DNA from: CAYYHA01 sp964471535
Lineage (GTDB): Bacteria > Myxococcota > Myxococcia > SLRQ01
DNA length: 40,148 bases
Direction: 5' to 3'
Assembly: GCA_964471535.1 (NCBI GenBank)
Contig: CAYYHA010000012.1
Span: forward strand, 1-40,148
Made by a program: the position numbers and the translations under genes
In this document: one piece after another, positions 1 to 8,991 of the stretch
Numbering within the stretch: position 1 is the stretch's first letter
How the letters are laid out: the number at the start of each line of letters is the position of its first letter
Notes under the pieces: generated by a model
Seen by the model: only the letters and a program-made list of their open reading frames with translations
Told to the model about the DNA's origin: nothing
Databases searched by the model: none

Positions 1-2
1 GC

Positions 3-461
3 ATGGGCCCCTACGTGACCCCGGCGCTGCGCCCCGCCCGCGACGGCGATCTGCCCCGCCTCCTCGAGCTGACCGAGGGCTACTACCGGGAGCGCCGTCT
101 GCCGCCGCCGCCGGAGGGCCTCGAGGCGCAGGTGCGCCGGCGCATCGCCGCCGGGCGCATCCGCGTGCTGGAGCACGAGGGGACAGTGGCCTTTCGCGTG
201 GACATCGCCAACGAGAGCCGCCACGGCGCCCACCTGGACGTCATCTACACGGCGCCGGAGTTTCGCGGCCGCTCACTGGCCTCCCTGGGCCTCGGCCAGC
301 TGGCCCGCTCGATGCTCTCGCGCATCCCCCGCATCACGGCGGTGGCGGAGGAGGCGGACGAGGCGGCCGCGGTGGTGATCCGCCGGGTGGGCTTCGGCCC
401 CGCGGCGCCCTGGCGGCGCGTCGACCTGCCGCAGGCGATGGTTCGGGCGCAGGTGGGCTAG
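3..461 (+). CDS. GNAT-family N-acetyltransferase, probably 5'-truncated
   Basis: The visible 152 residues carry a GNAT core: an N-terminal RPARDGDLPRLLELTEGYY segment, a central strand ending DVIYTAP, and the acetyl-CoA binding turn EFRGRSLASLGL, followed by the late strand and the VIRRVGFG element that closes most GNAT domains. The family moves an acetyl group from acetyl-CoA to an amine; the substrate cannot be read here. The ATG at 3 is only the first one in the window. The frame is open to the left edge, no ribosome site can be seen, and larger two-part GNAT proteins with an N-terminal extra domain are common in Myxococcota, so the real start may lie outside. The gene ends just before the oppositely oriented rhodanese gene. 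Confidence 0.7.
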   Translation: MGPYVTPALRPARDGDLPRLLELTEGYYRERRLPPPPEGLEAQVRRRIAAGRIRVLEHEGTVAFRVDIANESRHGAHLDVIYTAPEFRGRSLASLGLGQLARSMLSRIPRITAVAEEADEAAAVVIRRVGFGPAAPWRRVDLPQAMVRAQVG

Positions 462-471
462 CGCGCCGGCC

Positions 472-906
472 CTAGCGCCCCGCCCGCGCCCGCAGCCCCT
501 CCCAGGTCTGCGCGTTCGAGGCCTCGGTGGTCACGGGCAGGCCCCGCTGCGCCCAGCCCTCGCAGGTGCACTGGCCCATGGGGTCGTGCTCCCCGTGCAT
601 GCCGCCGCGCAGATCCACCACGTGCTGCCACCCGGCCGCTCTCATCATCTGCGCCGCCCGCAGGGAGCGGCCCCCCGACTTGCAGCCCACCACCACCTTC
701 GCATCCTTGGGCACCACGCGCTCGAGCACGGGGAGGAACTCGGGGTTGGGCACCATGCCGGCGGGCGTGCGGTGGAGAAGGGGCACGTTGAGGGCGCCGG
801 GGCAGTGGCCCTCCTCGAACTCGGGCACGCTGCGAACGTCGAGGTAGATCCAGCCTTCGTCGAGGCGGGCCTTCGCTTCATCGGCCTCGATGCGCTCGAT
901 GGTCAT
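472..906 (-). CDS. Single-domain rhodanese-like sulfurtransferase
   Basis: A 144-residue protein that is almost entirely one rhodanese domain. It has the substrate-entry motif DVRSVPEFEEGHCPGALNVP (about 23-42) and the active-site loop CKSGGRS, with the catalytic Cys at residue 75. Such proteins pass sulfane sulfur from thiosulfate or persulfide donors to acceptors such as cyanide or thiols. No signal peptide is seen, so it should be cytoplasmic. Start: the frame stays open upstream to 1062, but the upstream residues are not domain-like and would run into the divergent lipoprotein gene, so the ATG at 904-906 (MTIERIEA) is preferred; an ATG three codons upstream is equally possible. No clear Shine-Dalgarno site precedes it. 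The C-terminal Cys pair (CTCEGWAQRG) is typical of some short rhodaneses. Confidence 0.85.
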   Translation of the reverse strand: MTIERIEADEAKARLDEGWIYLDVRSVPEFEEGHCPGALNVPLLHRTPAGMVPNPEFLPVLERVVPKDAKVVVGCKSGGRSLRAAQMMRAAGWQHVVDLRGGMHGEHDPMGQCTCEGWAQRGLPVTTEASNAQTWEGLRARAGR

Positions 907-1016
907 GGGCCGCATCCATAGGCCGGGCCGCACCGGAGAGCAAGCGAGGCCTCCCCACGGGGGGCGCCGTACTGCTATGGTCGCCGGCGCCATCACACAC
1001 CTTGGGAGGGATCTCG

Positions 1017-1490
1017 ATGACACGCTGGCTGGCCAAAGTCTTTGCAGTCGTGGTCTTGGCACCCACGCTCGCCGCCTGCGGCGGCGGGGGCAACGGGAAG
1101 AAGGATGGGGGCGATCCTGATGGCGGGGTGACCTACGAGCCCACCTACGAGTCGATCTCCTCGAACATCCTCCGCGGGTGCGCCGCCTCCAAGAGCTGCC
1201 ACGCGGCGGACAACCTCATCGGCGAGGTGGTGCTCGATCCGGCGACCGCCTACCCCACCCTTCTGAACCAGGAGACCAAGGACCTGCCGGGCTGGAAGTA
1301 CGTCGTGCCGGGCGACCCGGACAGCAGCTACCTCTACCTGAAGATCACCGGCGACTACGTGCAGGCCTGCGCCCAGGAAGGCGTGGCCGACTGCGGCGAG
1401 CGGATGCCGCTGAACGGCGAGCTGCCGCAGGCGGCGCTCGATGCGGTGCGCGACTGGATCCTCGCAGGCGCACCCGAGACCTCCATGTAG
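1017..1490 (+). CDS. Cytochrome-like secreted lipoprotein with atypical heme/Cys motif
   Basis: A 157-residue protein with a type II signal peptide ending LAAC, giving a lipidated Cys at residue 21, then a Gly/Lys/Asp-rich linker. The mature part has CAASKSCHAA, which is CX5CH rather than the usual CXXCH, and later a CGERMPL segment that could supply the axial Met seen in short cytochrome c folds. Similar CXnCH lipoproteins are frequent in Myxococcota and Planctomycetes, where they are assigned to cytochrome-like families; heme binding is inference here. The ATG at 1017 is chosen because GGGAGGG lies at 1004-1010. A TTG at 1002 in the same frame would put the ribosome site inside the gene. 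An extended -10-like TGCTATGGT (973-981) could be its promoter. The diheme cytochrome gene follows after 485 bp. Confidence 0.75.
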   Translation: MTRWLAKVFAVVVLAPTLAACGGGGNGKKDGGDPDGGVTYEPTYESISSNILRGCAASKSCHAADNLIGEVVLDPATAYPTLLNQETKDLPGWKYVVPGDPDSSYLYLKITGDYVQACAQEGVADCGERMPLNGELPQAALDAVRDWILAGAPETSM

Positions 1491-1860
1491 GGGCCCGGAC
1501 GGCACTTCGGTCGCCCGCGCGGCGCGGCCCGCCCGAGGCCCCGAAGCCCAGGGCACCGAGACCCACTCTGCCCCCACCCACAGCCGGCAGGGGCTCCGCC
1601 GACGGGGTGCTGCCCGTCCCTGCCCTCCGGCCGCCCGAGCGGGGTCCGCGGTGGCTTCGTCGCCTCGGAAGCCTCCTCGGCCACCCCCGAGGAGCCGCGG
1701 CGACGGTCTCCCGCACCGGCCGCCGGCCGCATCCGCAGCGGGAGAGGCGAACGCAGCGGGCCCTCCGGCCGCGCTACCGGCAGCGGCTGCGCGCACCCCC
1801 GCGCATCCCATGCACCCCGGCGCCGCCGGCCGGCCCAGCCTTGACGGCCTGCACATATTC
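1491..1860. other. Non-coding GC-rich interval
   Basis: Start of a 485-bp gap between the lipoprotein and the diheme cytochrome. Frames are open on both strands here, as expected at this GC content, but none has a plausible ribosome site or domain-like protein. No terminator hairpin with a T-run is seen behind the lipoprotein gene. A TTGACG hexamer at 1841-1846 has no matching -10 at 17 bp. The palindrome described next is the only clear structure in the gap. Confidence 0.5.
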
Positions 1861-1884
1861 ATGTCACGTATCGTGACATACACT
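1861..1884 (+). promoter_or_regulatory. Perfect palindromic operator-like site beside a -10 hexamer
   Basis: ATGTCACG (1861-1868) and CGTGACAT (1872-1879) are exact inverted repeats separated by TAT. The hexamer TACACT (1879-1884) follows at once and could be a -10 box, which would place the palindrome inside the promoter spacer; the -35 position (TATTCA) is weak. The site is locally much less GC-rich than its surroundings and lies 92 bp before the start of the diheme cytochrome gene. Symmetry of this size fits a dimeric repressor or activator (for example TetR- or CRP/FNR-like), but the regulator is not identifiable from this window. Confidence 0.55.
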
Positions 1885-1975
1885 TGCGCGCAGGCACGCG
1901 GCCGCACTTGGCCCGCCACCGGCGGCAAGCCGCTCCGCCGCCCCGTACGCGCCCTCGAAACACGGGAGAACGACG

Positions 1976-2914
1976 ATGAAGAAAGTAGTCCTCTGGTCCG
2001 CCGCCGGGCTCTTCGTGCTGCTCGTGGTCCTCGTCGTGGCGGTAAAGCTGGCCGCCGGGGCCCGCCTCGACGCCACCTACGAGACCCATGCCCACGCCGT
2101 CCCCCTGCCCTACCCCGAGGAGGGGAGCGCGGCGGCGGCCGGGGACGAAGCGGCCCTCGCCCGCGCCGTCGACCGGGGCCGCCACCTGGTCCACGCCCGC
2201 TACGGCTGCACCCACTGCCACGGAGAGGATCTCGGGGGCGGCCTGATGACCGACGACCCCCTGGTGGGCCGCTGGCCCGGGCCGAACCTCACCCGCGGCA
2301 AGGGCAGCGTGGTCGCCAACTACGAGATGGAGGACTGGGATCGCATCGTCCGCCACGGGGTCAAGCCCGATGGACGTCCCGCCCTGATGCCCTCACAAGA
2401 CTTTGCGGAGATGAGCGATCAGGAGCTCTCGGACATCGTCGCCTACATCTCGTCGCTCCCGCCGGTGGACCGGAACCTGGGGCGCCCGAGCTTCGGTCCC
2501 CTGGGCACGGTGCTCCTCGCCGTGAAGGCGCTGCCCCTCTCCGCCGAAACGCTCGCGGCCCGCACCGAGCATCCGGCGCGTCCCCCCTCGGAGGCAGATC
2601 CAGTCGCCTTCGGCGCCCACCTCGCAAAGACCTGCGTCGGGTGCCACGGCGAGCACCTCGCCGGCGGGCCCATTCCCGGTGCGCCGCCCGAGTGGCCCGC
2701 CGCCGCCAACCTGACCCCCCATGCCGACGGGCTCGCCGGCTGGGACTTCGCCCGCTTCGAGCGGGCGCTCCGGCGGGGCGAGCGGGCCGACGGAACGCCC
2801 CTGCGCACGCCGATGCGCGAGGTGGCCAACCTGGGGAAAAACATGACCGACACCGAGCTTCGCGCACTGTGGGCCTACCTGCGCTCGCTGCCCGCCGTGC
2901 CCAGCGCCCGCTAG
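1976..2914 (+). CDS. Membrane-anchored diheme cytochrome c
   Basis: 312 residues with an uncleaved-looking N-terminal hydrophobic anchor (about 4-27) and two cytochrome c domains. Heme motifs are CTHCH at 78-82 and CVGCH at 220-224. Likely axial Met ligands are M139 (ALMPSQDF) and M280 (RTPMREV). Each domain ends in the usual helix (ELSDIVAYISSLPPVD; ELRALWAYLRSLP). The protein should sit on the outer face of the inner membrane and carry electrons, resembling the cytochrome subunits of periplasmic dehydrogenases, but no dehydrogenase gene is adjacent, so its partner is unknown. The ATG has GGGAG about 9 nt upstream. The preceding gene is also cytochrome-like, suggesting a small respiratory locus, possibly under control of the palindrome at 1861. 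Confidence 0.9.
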   Translation: MKKVVLWSAAGLFVLLVVLVVAVKLAAGARLDATYETHAHAVPLPYPEEGSAAAAGDEAALARAVDRGRHLVHARYGCTHCHGEDLGGGLMTDDPLVGRWPGPNLTRGKGSVVANYEMEDWDRIVRHGVKPDGRPALMPSQDFAEMSDQELSDIVAYISSLPPVDRNLGRPSFGPLGTVLLAVKALPLSAETLAARTEHPARPPSEADPVAFGAHLAKTCVGCHGEHLAGGPIPGAPPEWPAAANLTPHADGLAGWDFARFERALRRGERADGTPLRTPMREVANLGKNMTDTELRALWAYLRSLPAVPSAR

Positions 2915-3081
2915 CGGCCCGCCCGGAGGCGCGGCGGCGAGACCGGGGCCGGGGGCGACGCGCCGCGCCGACACGCTCCCGCATGGGGCACCCCACGGCA
3001 CCCGGCGCAGGGTCCCCCGCAGGCAAGCAGGGCGAGCACATGCCCCCGGTCCCGCCGGCCGAGGGGCGGCCTGCGGCCAGC

Positions 3082-4209
<1,128 letters not shown>

Positions 4210-4405
4210 CTGCGGTCCTCCGGGGGGTGCGCCGCGTCTCGCAGGCCCAGTCTGGGCGTTGCCATGGGCCCGGCGGCGCCGGGTGGTTAGCACGCGCCCC
4301 TGCGCTGGGCATTACGCGGCGCGTCGACGGGGCGCGTGCGCCGGTGCCACCCCCTGCGCCGCACCGGCACCCCACGCGCAGCGCCACTCTGGTGCGTGCG
4401 TCGGG

Positions 4406-5017
4406 TCAGACATCGAGGAGAAAGGACAGGATCGCCCCGAGGATCTCGACGAAGACCTCGGCGAGGAGGAGATCGTGGGTCTCGGCGGCGCCGCCCAGAT
4501 CGGCGCCCGCCGAAAGCGCCGGGAGGGCCCCGTGGGTCGCAACCGCCGGGCCCGACCAGGCGCCGGGACTCCCTGCGTCGGACTGCCCGTAGCAGCGGGC
4601 ACAGGTCAGACCGGCCCCCGAGGCCATCCCCTCTCCTACACCGAGCTCGGTGCCGCACACCGAACAGCAAAAGGTGACCTCCTCCTGCTCGAGTGGGGCG
4701 GGGTGCGCATCGCCGAGGAGCCGGCGCACCGCTTCCCCGTCGAGGAAGACGCCCTGGCAGCGGGGGCAGCTCGCCGCGCGCAGGCCCTTCATCTCGGCCT
4801 CTCGCATCTCCACGCCGCAGCTCGCGCAGCGCTCCGCCGACAGCACGTCCGAGACGGTGAACACGACGGGCGTGGCGCTGGCCGCCTCCACCTCACCGGC
4901 ATCGAAGTGGACCCCCCCGCACCACTGACAGCGATCGATCTCCACCCCGCGCACGCGGAAGAGCTGCATCTTGGATCCACACGCGGGACAGATGCGGTCG
5001 GTCGATGGTTGAGCCAT
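4406..5017 (-). CDS. Triple zinc-ribbon protein (zf-TFIIB-like), paralogue A
   Basis: 203 residues. Two consecutive zf-TFIIB-like ribbons: CPAC (10-13) with CQWC (30-33) plus the FDAGE signature, then CASC (64-67) with CPRC (84-87) plus FLDGE. A third four-Cys ribbon follows (CSVC...CARC). The last 20 residues are strongly hydrophobic and end FLLDV, so it may bind membrane. The family is predicted to bind zinc; its molecular role is not known to me. ATG at 5015-5017 has GGAGG upstream. It lies 127 bp downstream of a same-strand paralogue (5145-5753) of almost equal length, with a near-identical first ribbon (shared CGS, MQLF, RGVEIDRC, WCGGV, FDAGE), so the pair arose by tandem duplication. 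Confidence 0.8.
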   Translation of the reverse strand: MAQPSTDRICPACGSKMQLFRVRGVEIDRCQWCGGVHFDAGEVEAASATPVVFTVSDVLSAERCASCGVEMREAEMKGLRAASCPRCQGVFLDGEAVRRLLGDAHPAPLEQEEVTFCCSVCGTELGVGEGMASGAGLTCARCYGQSDAGSPGAWSGPAVATHGALPALSAGADLGGAAETHDLLLAEVFVEILGAILSFLLDV

Positions 5018-5144
5018 GGCGAACCTCCGGCCTCGGTGGCGCTCGGGGGCGTCGGCGACGCCCCCCAGGCTTCGATTCTGACAGAGCAGCCCGGCGGGCG
5101 CACCCGCGTCCAGCCCTGCCACCGGAGACACGGGGGCAGCGCCG

Positions 5145-5753
5145 CTACCTCTTCTTGCTGAAGAGATCGATGAGCGGCCCGAAGACGAGCGCCATGAGGT
5201 CCCCGGCCGCCTCGGCCTGCAGCTGCGCCTCGGCGCGCCGGCGCTCCTTCCGCGTGGCGAGCAGCGGATCCGGGTAGGCGTCGAGCGCCTCGGAGAAACC
5301 CAGCGCGCCTGCGGTGGGCCGGCCGAAGCAACGCGCACAGCACAGCCCGTGGCCAGAGGCCATGCCGTCCTCGATGGGAAACTCCTGGCCGCAGCCCTCG
5401 CAGCGGAAGGTCAGTGCCTCGCGCTCCAGCGGCTCGGGCTGCGCCTCGCCCACGAGCGCCTCGAGCTGGCTGCCTTGCACGTAGATGCCCCGGCATTGCC
5501 CGCAGCCGTAGGCGGGGATGCGCGAGAGTTCGGCGCTCGACATCTCCACCGCGCACTCGGGGCAGCGGACATCGACCACGTCGTCGTAGAGGGTGAGCGC
5601 CGCCGCGCCCGCTCCGGCCTCGTCGATCTCCCCGGCATCGAAGTAGACCCCGCCACACCAGATGCAGCGGTCGATCTCCACGCCGCGGAGCTTGAACAGC
5701 TGCATCTCGGATCCGCACTCGGGACAGATTCGGACGCGGGTCGATGTTTCCAA
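5145..5753 (-). CDS. Triple zinc-ribbon protein (zf-TFIIB-like), paralogue B
   Basis: 202 residues, the upstream member of the tandem pair. It has the same order of three Cys4 ribbons: CPEC...CIWC with FDAGE, CPEC...CGQC, and CEGC...CARC. It then has an Arg/Glu/Gln-rich helix (ATRKERRRAEAQLQAEA) and a hydrophobic amphipathic end (ALVFGPLIDLFSKKR). The start is read as TTG at 5751-5753 because AAAGGAG lies 8 nt upstream and the result (LETSTRVRICPECGS) lines up with paralogue A (MAQPSTDRICPACGS). The open frame continues to an ATG at 5825 but that part lacks similarity to the paralogue. A TACACT box (5789-5784 on the minus strand) may be its -10. Function unknown; zinc binding is inferred from the Cys spacing. 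Confidence 0.8.
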   Translation of the reverse strand: METSTRVRICPECGSEMQLFKLRGVEIDRCIWCGGVYFDAGEIDEAGAGAAALTLYDDVVDVRCPECAVEMSSAELSRIPAYGCGQCRGIYVQGSQLEALVGEAQPEPLEREALTFRCEGCGQEFPIEDGMASGHGLCCARCFGRPTAGALGFSEALDAYPDPLLATRKERRRAEAQLQAEAAGDLMALVFGPLIDLFSKKR

Positions 5754-5895
5754 TCTCGCTGCTCCTTTCTCGTGCTCGAGCCGAGTGTACCCGTCCCCGG
5801 CGGGCCGTGGGCTCTGGAAGCGCACGGCGCCCGGGACCGGCGCCGGGCCGGTCTCTGACGGGTGGTACGCCGGGAGACGTCACTGGCCGCGATCC

Positions 5896-5924
5896 GTGAC
5901 GGGGACGCTGCGCTGGGTTAGCGT
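5896..5924 (+). promoter_or_regulatory. Candidate promoter placing transcription start next to the ATG
   Basis: GTGACG (5896-5901), 17 bp, TAGCGT (5919-5924), then only 8 nt to the ATG of the symporter gene. If used, transcription would begin at or within a few bases of the start codon and the mRNA would be nearly leaderless, which agrees with the lack of a Shine-Dalgarno site. The hexamers are imperfect, so confidence is limited. Confidence 0.35.
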
Positions 5925-5932
5925 CCCCGGCC

Positions 5933-7207
5933 ATGGGCGCTCCCGACACCGGGCTGAAGGGGAACCTGCTCCTCGTGCTCATCGTTGCCGGTGCCGTCGC
6001 CGGCGGCCTCTGCGGCTGGTTCCTCCCCGACCTCGCGCGCTCCGCCGGCTTCCTGGGCGAGATCTTCCTGACCCTGCTGAAGATGCTCGTCGTGCCCCTG
6101 GTGGTCGCCTCGATGATCACCGGCGTGGCGAGCCTGGGCGACGTGCGCCGCCTCGGGCGGACCGGTGGCATCGCCCTCGCCTACTACGCGGTCACCACGG
6201 CGCTGGCCCTGGCGGTAGGCATCGTTGTCGTCTCGCTCCTGCGCCCCGGGGAGGGGATGGAGACGGCACTGGGCGGCGAGATCCCCGAATCGGTCCGCGG
6301 CAAGGCGCTGGTCGGCGTCACCGACATGATCGCCAGCCTCTTTACCGACAACCTCGTCGAATCGGCGGCGAAGACGGAGATCCTACCGCTCATCGTCTTC
6401 TCCCTCGCCTTCGGAGCCGTGCTCACCACCCTGGAGGAGAAGGGGCGGCCGGTGCTCGCCTTCTTCGAGGGGGTGGACGCAGGCATCATGAAGCTCGTCC
6501 ACCTGGTGATGCTCACCGCACCGGTGGGCGTCTTCGGTCTCGTCGCGGGCCGCCTGGGCGCGGCCGGTGGCGGCGAAGGCTTCCTGCAGATCCTGGGAGG
6601 GCTCGCGGCCTACGCCGCGGCGGTGATCCTGGGTCTCGTCATCCACGCCGGGATCACCCTGCCCGCCCTCCTCTACTTCGTCGCTCGCCGCGGGCCGCTG
6701 CGCTTCGCCCGCGGCATGGGCACGGCACTGCTCACCGCCTTCTCCACCGCGAGCAGCGCCGCCACCCTGCCGCTGACCCTGCAGGCGGCGGAAGAGAAGA
6801 ACGGCGTGGATCCCCGCGCCGCGGGCTTCGTCCTCCCCCTCGGCGCCACCGTGAACATGGACGGCACCGCGCTCTATGAAGCGGTCGCGGCGATCTTCAT
6901 CGCGCAGGCCTACGGGATCGATCTCTCCGCGGGCCAGACCTTCGTCATCTTCCTCACCGCGACCCTGGCGAGCATCGGCGCGGCGGGCATCCCCGAGGCG
7001 GGCACGGTGACGATGGTGATCGTGCTCAACGCCGTCGGCCTCCCCCTCGAGGGCATCGGGCTCATCCTCTCGGTGGATTGGTTCCTCGACCGCTGCCGGA
7101 CCACCGTGAACGTCTGGGGCGACTCGGTGGGCGCCGCGGTGGTGGAGCGCCTCGCGGCGAGAGACCTTACAGGACCGTCAGACTCGTCGCCTTCACCCAC
7201 AGGGTGA
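5933..7207 (+). CDS. Dicarboxylate/amino acid:cation symporter (DAACS family)
   Basis: 424 residues of the GltP/DctA/SdcS family, importing C4-dicarboxylates or acidic amino acids with Na+ or H+. Family signatures are present: the HP1 serine-rich tip STASSAATLP (271-280), NMDGT in TM7 (308-312), the HP2 tip region ASIGAAGIPEAG, and TM8 DRCRTTVNVWGD (386-397). In TM8 the Asp, Arg (R389), Thr and Asn equivalents of the GltPh substrate site are all kept. The Arg supports an acidic substrate. About eight membrane helices are visible. Starts at an ATG with no clear ribosome site (see the promoter at 5896). Its last 41 bp overlap the end of modC on the other strand. Confidence 0.93.
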   Translation: MGAPDTGLKGNLLLVLIVAGAVAGGLCGWFLPDLARSAGFLGEIFLTLLKMLVVPLVVASMITGVASLGDVRRLGRTGGIALAYYAVTTALALAVGIVVVSLLRPGEGMETALGGEIPESVRGKALVGVTDMIASLFTDNLVESAAKTEILPLIVFSLAFGAVLTTLEEKGRPVLAFFEGVDAGIMKLVHLVMLTAPVGVFGLVAGRLGAAGGGEGFLQILGGLAAYAAAVILGLVIHAGITLPALLYFVARRGPLRFARGMGTALLTAFSTASSAATLPLTLQAAEEKNGVDPRAAGFVLPLGATVNMDGTALYEAVAAIFIAQAYGIDLSAGQTFVIFLTATLASIGAAGIPEAGTVTMVIVLNAVGLPLEGIGLILSVDWFLDRCRTTVNVWGDSVGAAVVERLAARDLTGPSDSSPSPTG

Positions 7208-8303
7208 CCGGCCGCCCCGGGGAGAGGCCCAGGCGCCGCACCGCCCGGTGGGTGACCGCGACCTGCCACGGCGCCCCATCCACCTCCACCTCGAGGAGCA
7301 CCTGCCCGGAGATCTCCCGGCTGCCCCGCACGGTGCCCGAGAGCACGTTCTGGGCGCTGCTCTCGATCCCACCCTGCGTGGTCACCACGATCTCCTCGGC
7401 ACGCACCGCGATGCGGTCGCCCCGCGCGCCGGGGAGACGGCACGCGAGGAGGACGGTGCCCGCCTCGGTGACGAAGCGGACGAGGGCCCCGCTCGGACCG
7501 GTGGCGTCGCCCGCCGCCGGCTCCACCGAGGCCTCCGCCTCCGATTCGTGCTCCGCCCACGCGCGCCCTGCGCCCAGCCCCGCCGCGTCCGGAACCTCGC
7601 CCGCGGCCCCGCCCTCGATGTGACCCGCGAAGACGTTCTCCACCCCGCCGGCCCCGAGGACGAGGCCGTGCTGCGGCGAGGCGAGGACCTCGCGGACGGG
7701 GCCGTGGCGGAGGATGCGCCCGCCCTCGACCAAGGCCACCTCGTCGGCGAGGGCGAAGACCTCGTGGAGGTCGTGGCTGACCAGGACCATGGGCACCCCC
7801 TCTGCGCGGAGGCGGGAGAGATCCTCGAGGATGCGCACCCGTAGGCGCCGGTCGAGGCCGGCGAAGGGCTCGTCGAGGAGCAGCGCCGCCGGCGCGGCGG
7901 CGAGCGCCCGTCCGAGTGCCACCCGCCGCGCCTCCCCGCCGGAGATCTCGTGGGGATAGCGGGCCGCGAGCGACCGGAGCTCCAGACGCGAGAGCGCCGC
8001 TTCGACCTCTGCGTCGCTCGCCGCCCCGAAGGCGAGGTTCTCGCGCACGGTCCGGTGGGGGAAGAGCCAGCCGCTCTGGGGGACCCAGCCGAGGCGCCGG
8101 CGCTCCGGCGGCAGGCCATCGAGTCGCCGCCCGCCGATCTCCACCGGCCCGCGGGCGGGCCACAGGCCGAGGATCGCCTCCACCAGCGTGGACTTGCCCG
8201 CGCCCGAGGGGCCGAGGAGCGCCAGCACCGGCGCCTCCCACCGCACCGCCGCATCGACGGCGAAGCCGCCCCGGCGTCCTGCGAGATGGAAGGCTCCGCT
8301 CAC
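7167..8303 (-). CDS. modC: Molybdate ABC transporter ATP-binding protein
   Basis: 378 residues. The ATPase domain has Walker A GPSGAGKST (31-39), the signature ISGGEARRVALGRALA, Walker B LLLDEPFAGLD and the switch His in VLVSHD. The C-terminal ~90 residues form a Mop/TOBE-like molybdate-binding domain (AQNVLSGTVRGSREISGQ...WVKATSLTVL), which distinguishes ModC from sulfate and other importers. It hydrolyses ATP to drive ModB. The GTG start at 8301-8303 is fixed by GGAGGT 7-8 nt upstream. It is the last gene of modA-modB-modC and lies 37 bp after modB. An Ala/Glu-rich insert sits between the ATPase and the Mop domain (about residues 225-280). The gene ends inside the 3' end of the convergent symporter. 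Confidence 0.9.
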   Translation of the reverse strand: MSGAFHLAGRRGGFAVDAAVRWEAPVLALLGPSGAGKSTLVEAILGLWPARGPVEIGGRRLDGLPPERRRLGWVPQSGWLFPHRTVRENLAFGAASDAEVEAALSRLELRSLAARYPHEISGGEARRVALGRALAAAPAALLLDEPFAGLDRRLRVRILEDLSRLRAEGVPMVLVSHDLHEVFALADEVALVEGGRILRHGPVREVLASPQHGLVLGAGGVENVFAGHIEGGAAGEVPDAAGLGAGRAWAEHESEAEASVEPAAGDATGPSGALVRFVTEAGTVLLACRLPGARGDRIAVRAEEIVVTTQGGIESSAQNVLSGTVRGSREISGQVLLEVEVDGAPWQVAVTHRAVRRLGLSPGRPVTLWVKATSLTVL

Positions 8304-8340
8304 AGATGGACCTCCGGGATCCGTGGTGCCGCCGATCCTC

Positions 8341-8991
8341 TCATTGCCGCCGCCTCCCCACGAGGACCTCGCCCCCCCAGGTCACCGCCAGGGCCAGGGC
8401 GGCAGAGATCCCGGCGAGGGTGAGCGCGGTGGCGTCGTCGGCGTTCTCGACCGCCGAGAAGATCCCCAGGGCAAGGGTCTGGGTGCGGCCGGGGATGTTC
8501 CCCGCCACGAGGGCGGTGGCGCCGAACTCCCCCAGCGCCCGGGCAAAGGCCACGGCCGCCCCGTAGACGATGCCCCGCCAGGCCAGGGGCAGGGTCACCG
8601 AGAGGAAGGTGCGCAGGGGACCGGCCCCCAGGGTGCGGGCCACGGCCTCGAGGGGACGGGGGACCTCGTGGAAGGCCTGCTCGGCAGCGCGCACCAGCAG
8701 CGGGAAGGCGATGCACGCAGACGCGAGGGCCGCCGCCCGCCAGGTGAAGAGGAGGCCCAGGCCGCCGAGGGGCCCGTTTTGCCCGAGGAGGAGGACGAGG
8801 AGGAGCCCCACCGCCACCGGCGGCACCACCATCGGGACCAGGGTCAGGGCCTGCACGAGGCGCTTGCCGGGGAAGTCCCGGCGGGCGAGGAGGAAACCCA
8901 GGGCCACCCCGGGCAGCAGGATGAGGCCGGTGGCCACCCCTGCCACGGCGACCGAGCGCAGCACGATCTGAAGGATTTCCATCGGGCTCAT
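8341..8991 (-). CDS. modB: Molybdate ABC transporter permease
   Basis: 216 residues with about five membrane helices and the EAA loop that docks on the ATPase (EAVARTLGAGPLRTFLSVTLP). The LGEFGAT segment after it is typical of ModB. It forms the inner-membrane channel for molybdate or tungstate with ModC. The start is ATG at 8989-8991, overlapping the modA stop by four bases (ATGA), so the two are translationally coupled; a second ATG three codons in is possible. The frame remains open far upstream inside modA, but that is an out-of-frame reading of modA. Confidence 0.9.
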   Translation of the reverse strand: MSPMEILQIVLRSVAVAGVATGLILLPGVALGFLLARRDFPGKRLVQALTLVPMVVPPVAVGLLLVLLLGQNGPLGGLGLLFTWRAAALASACIAFPLLVRAAEQAFHEVPRPLEAVARTLGAGPLRTFLSVTLPLAWRGIVYGAAVAFARALGEFGATALVAGNIPGRTQTLALGIFSAVENADDATALTLAGISAALALAVTWGGEVLVGRRRQ

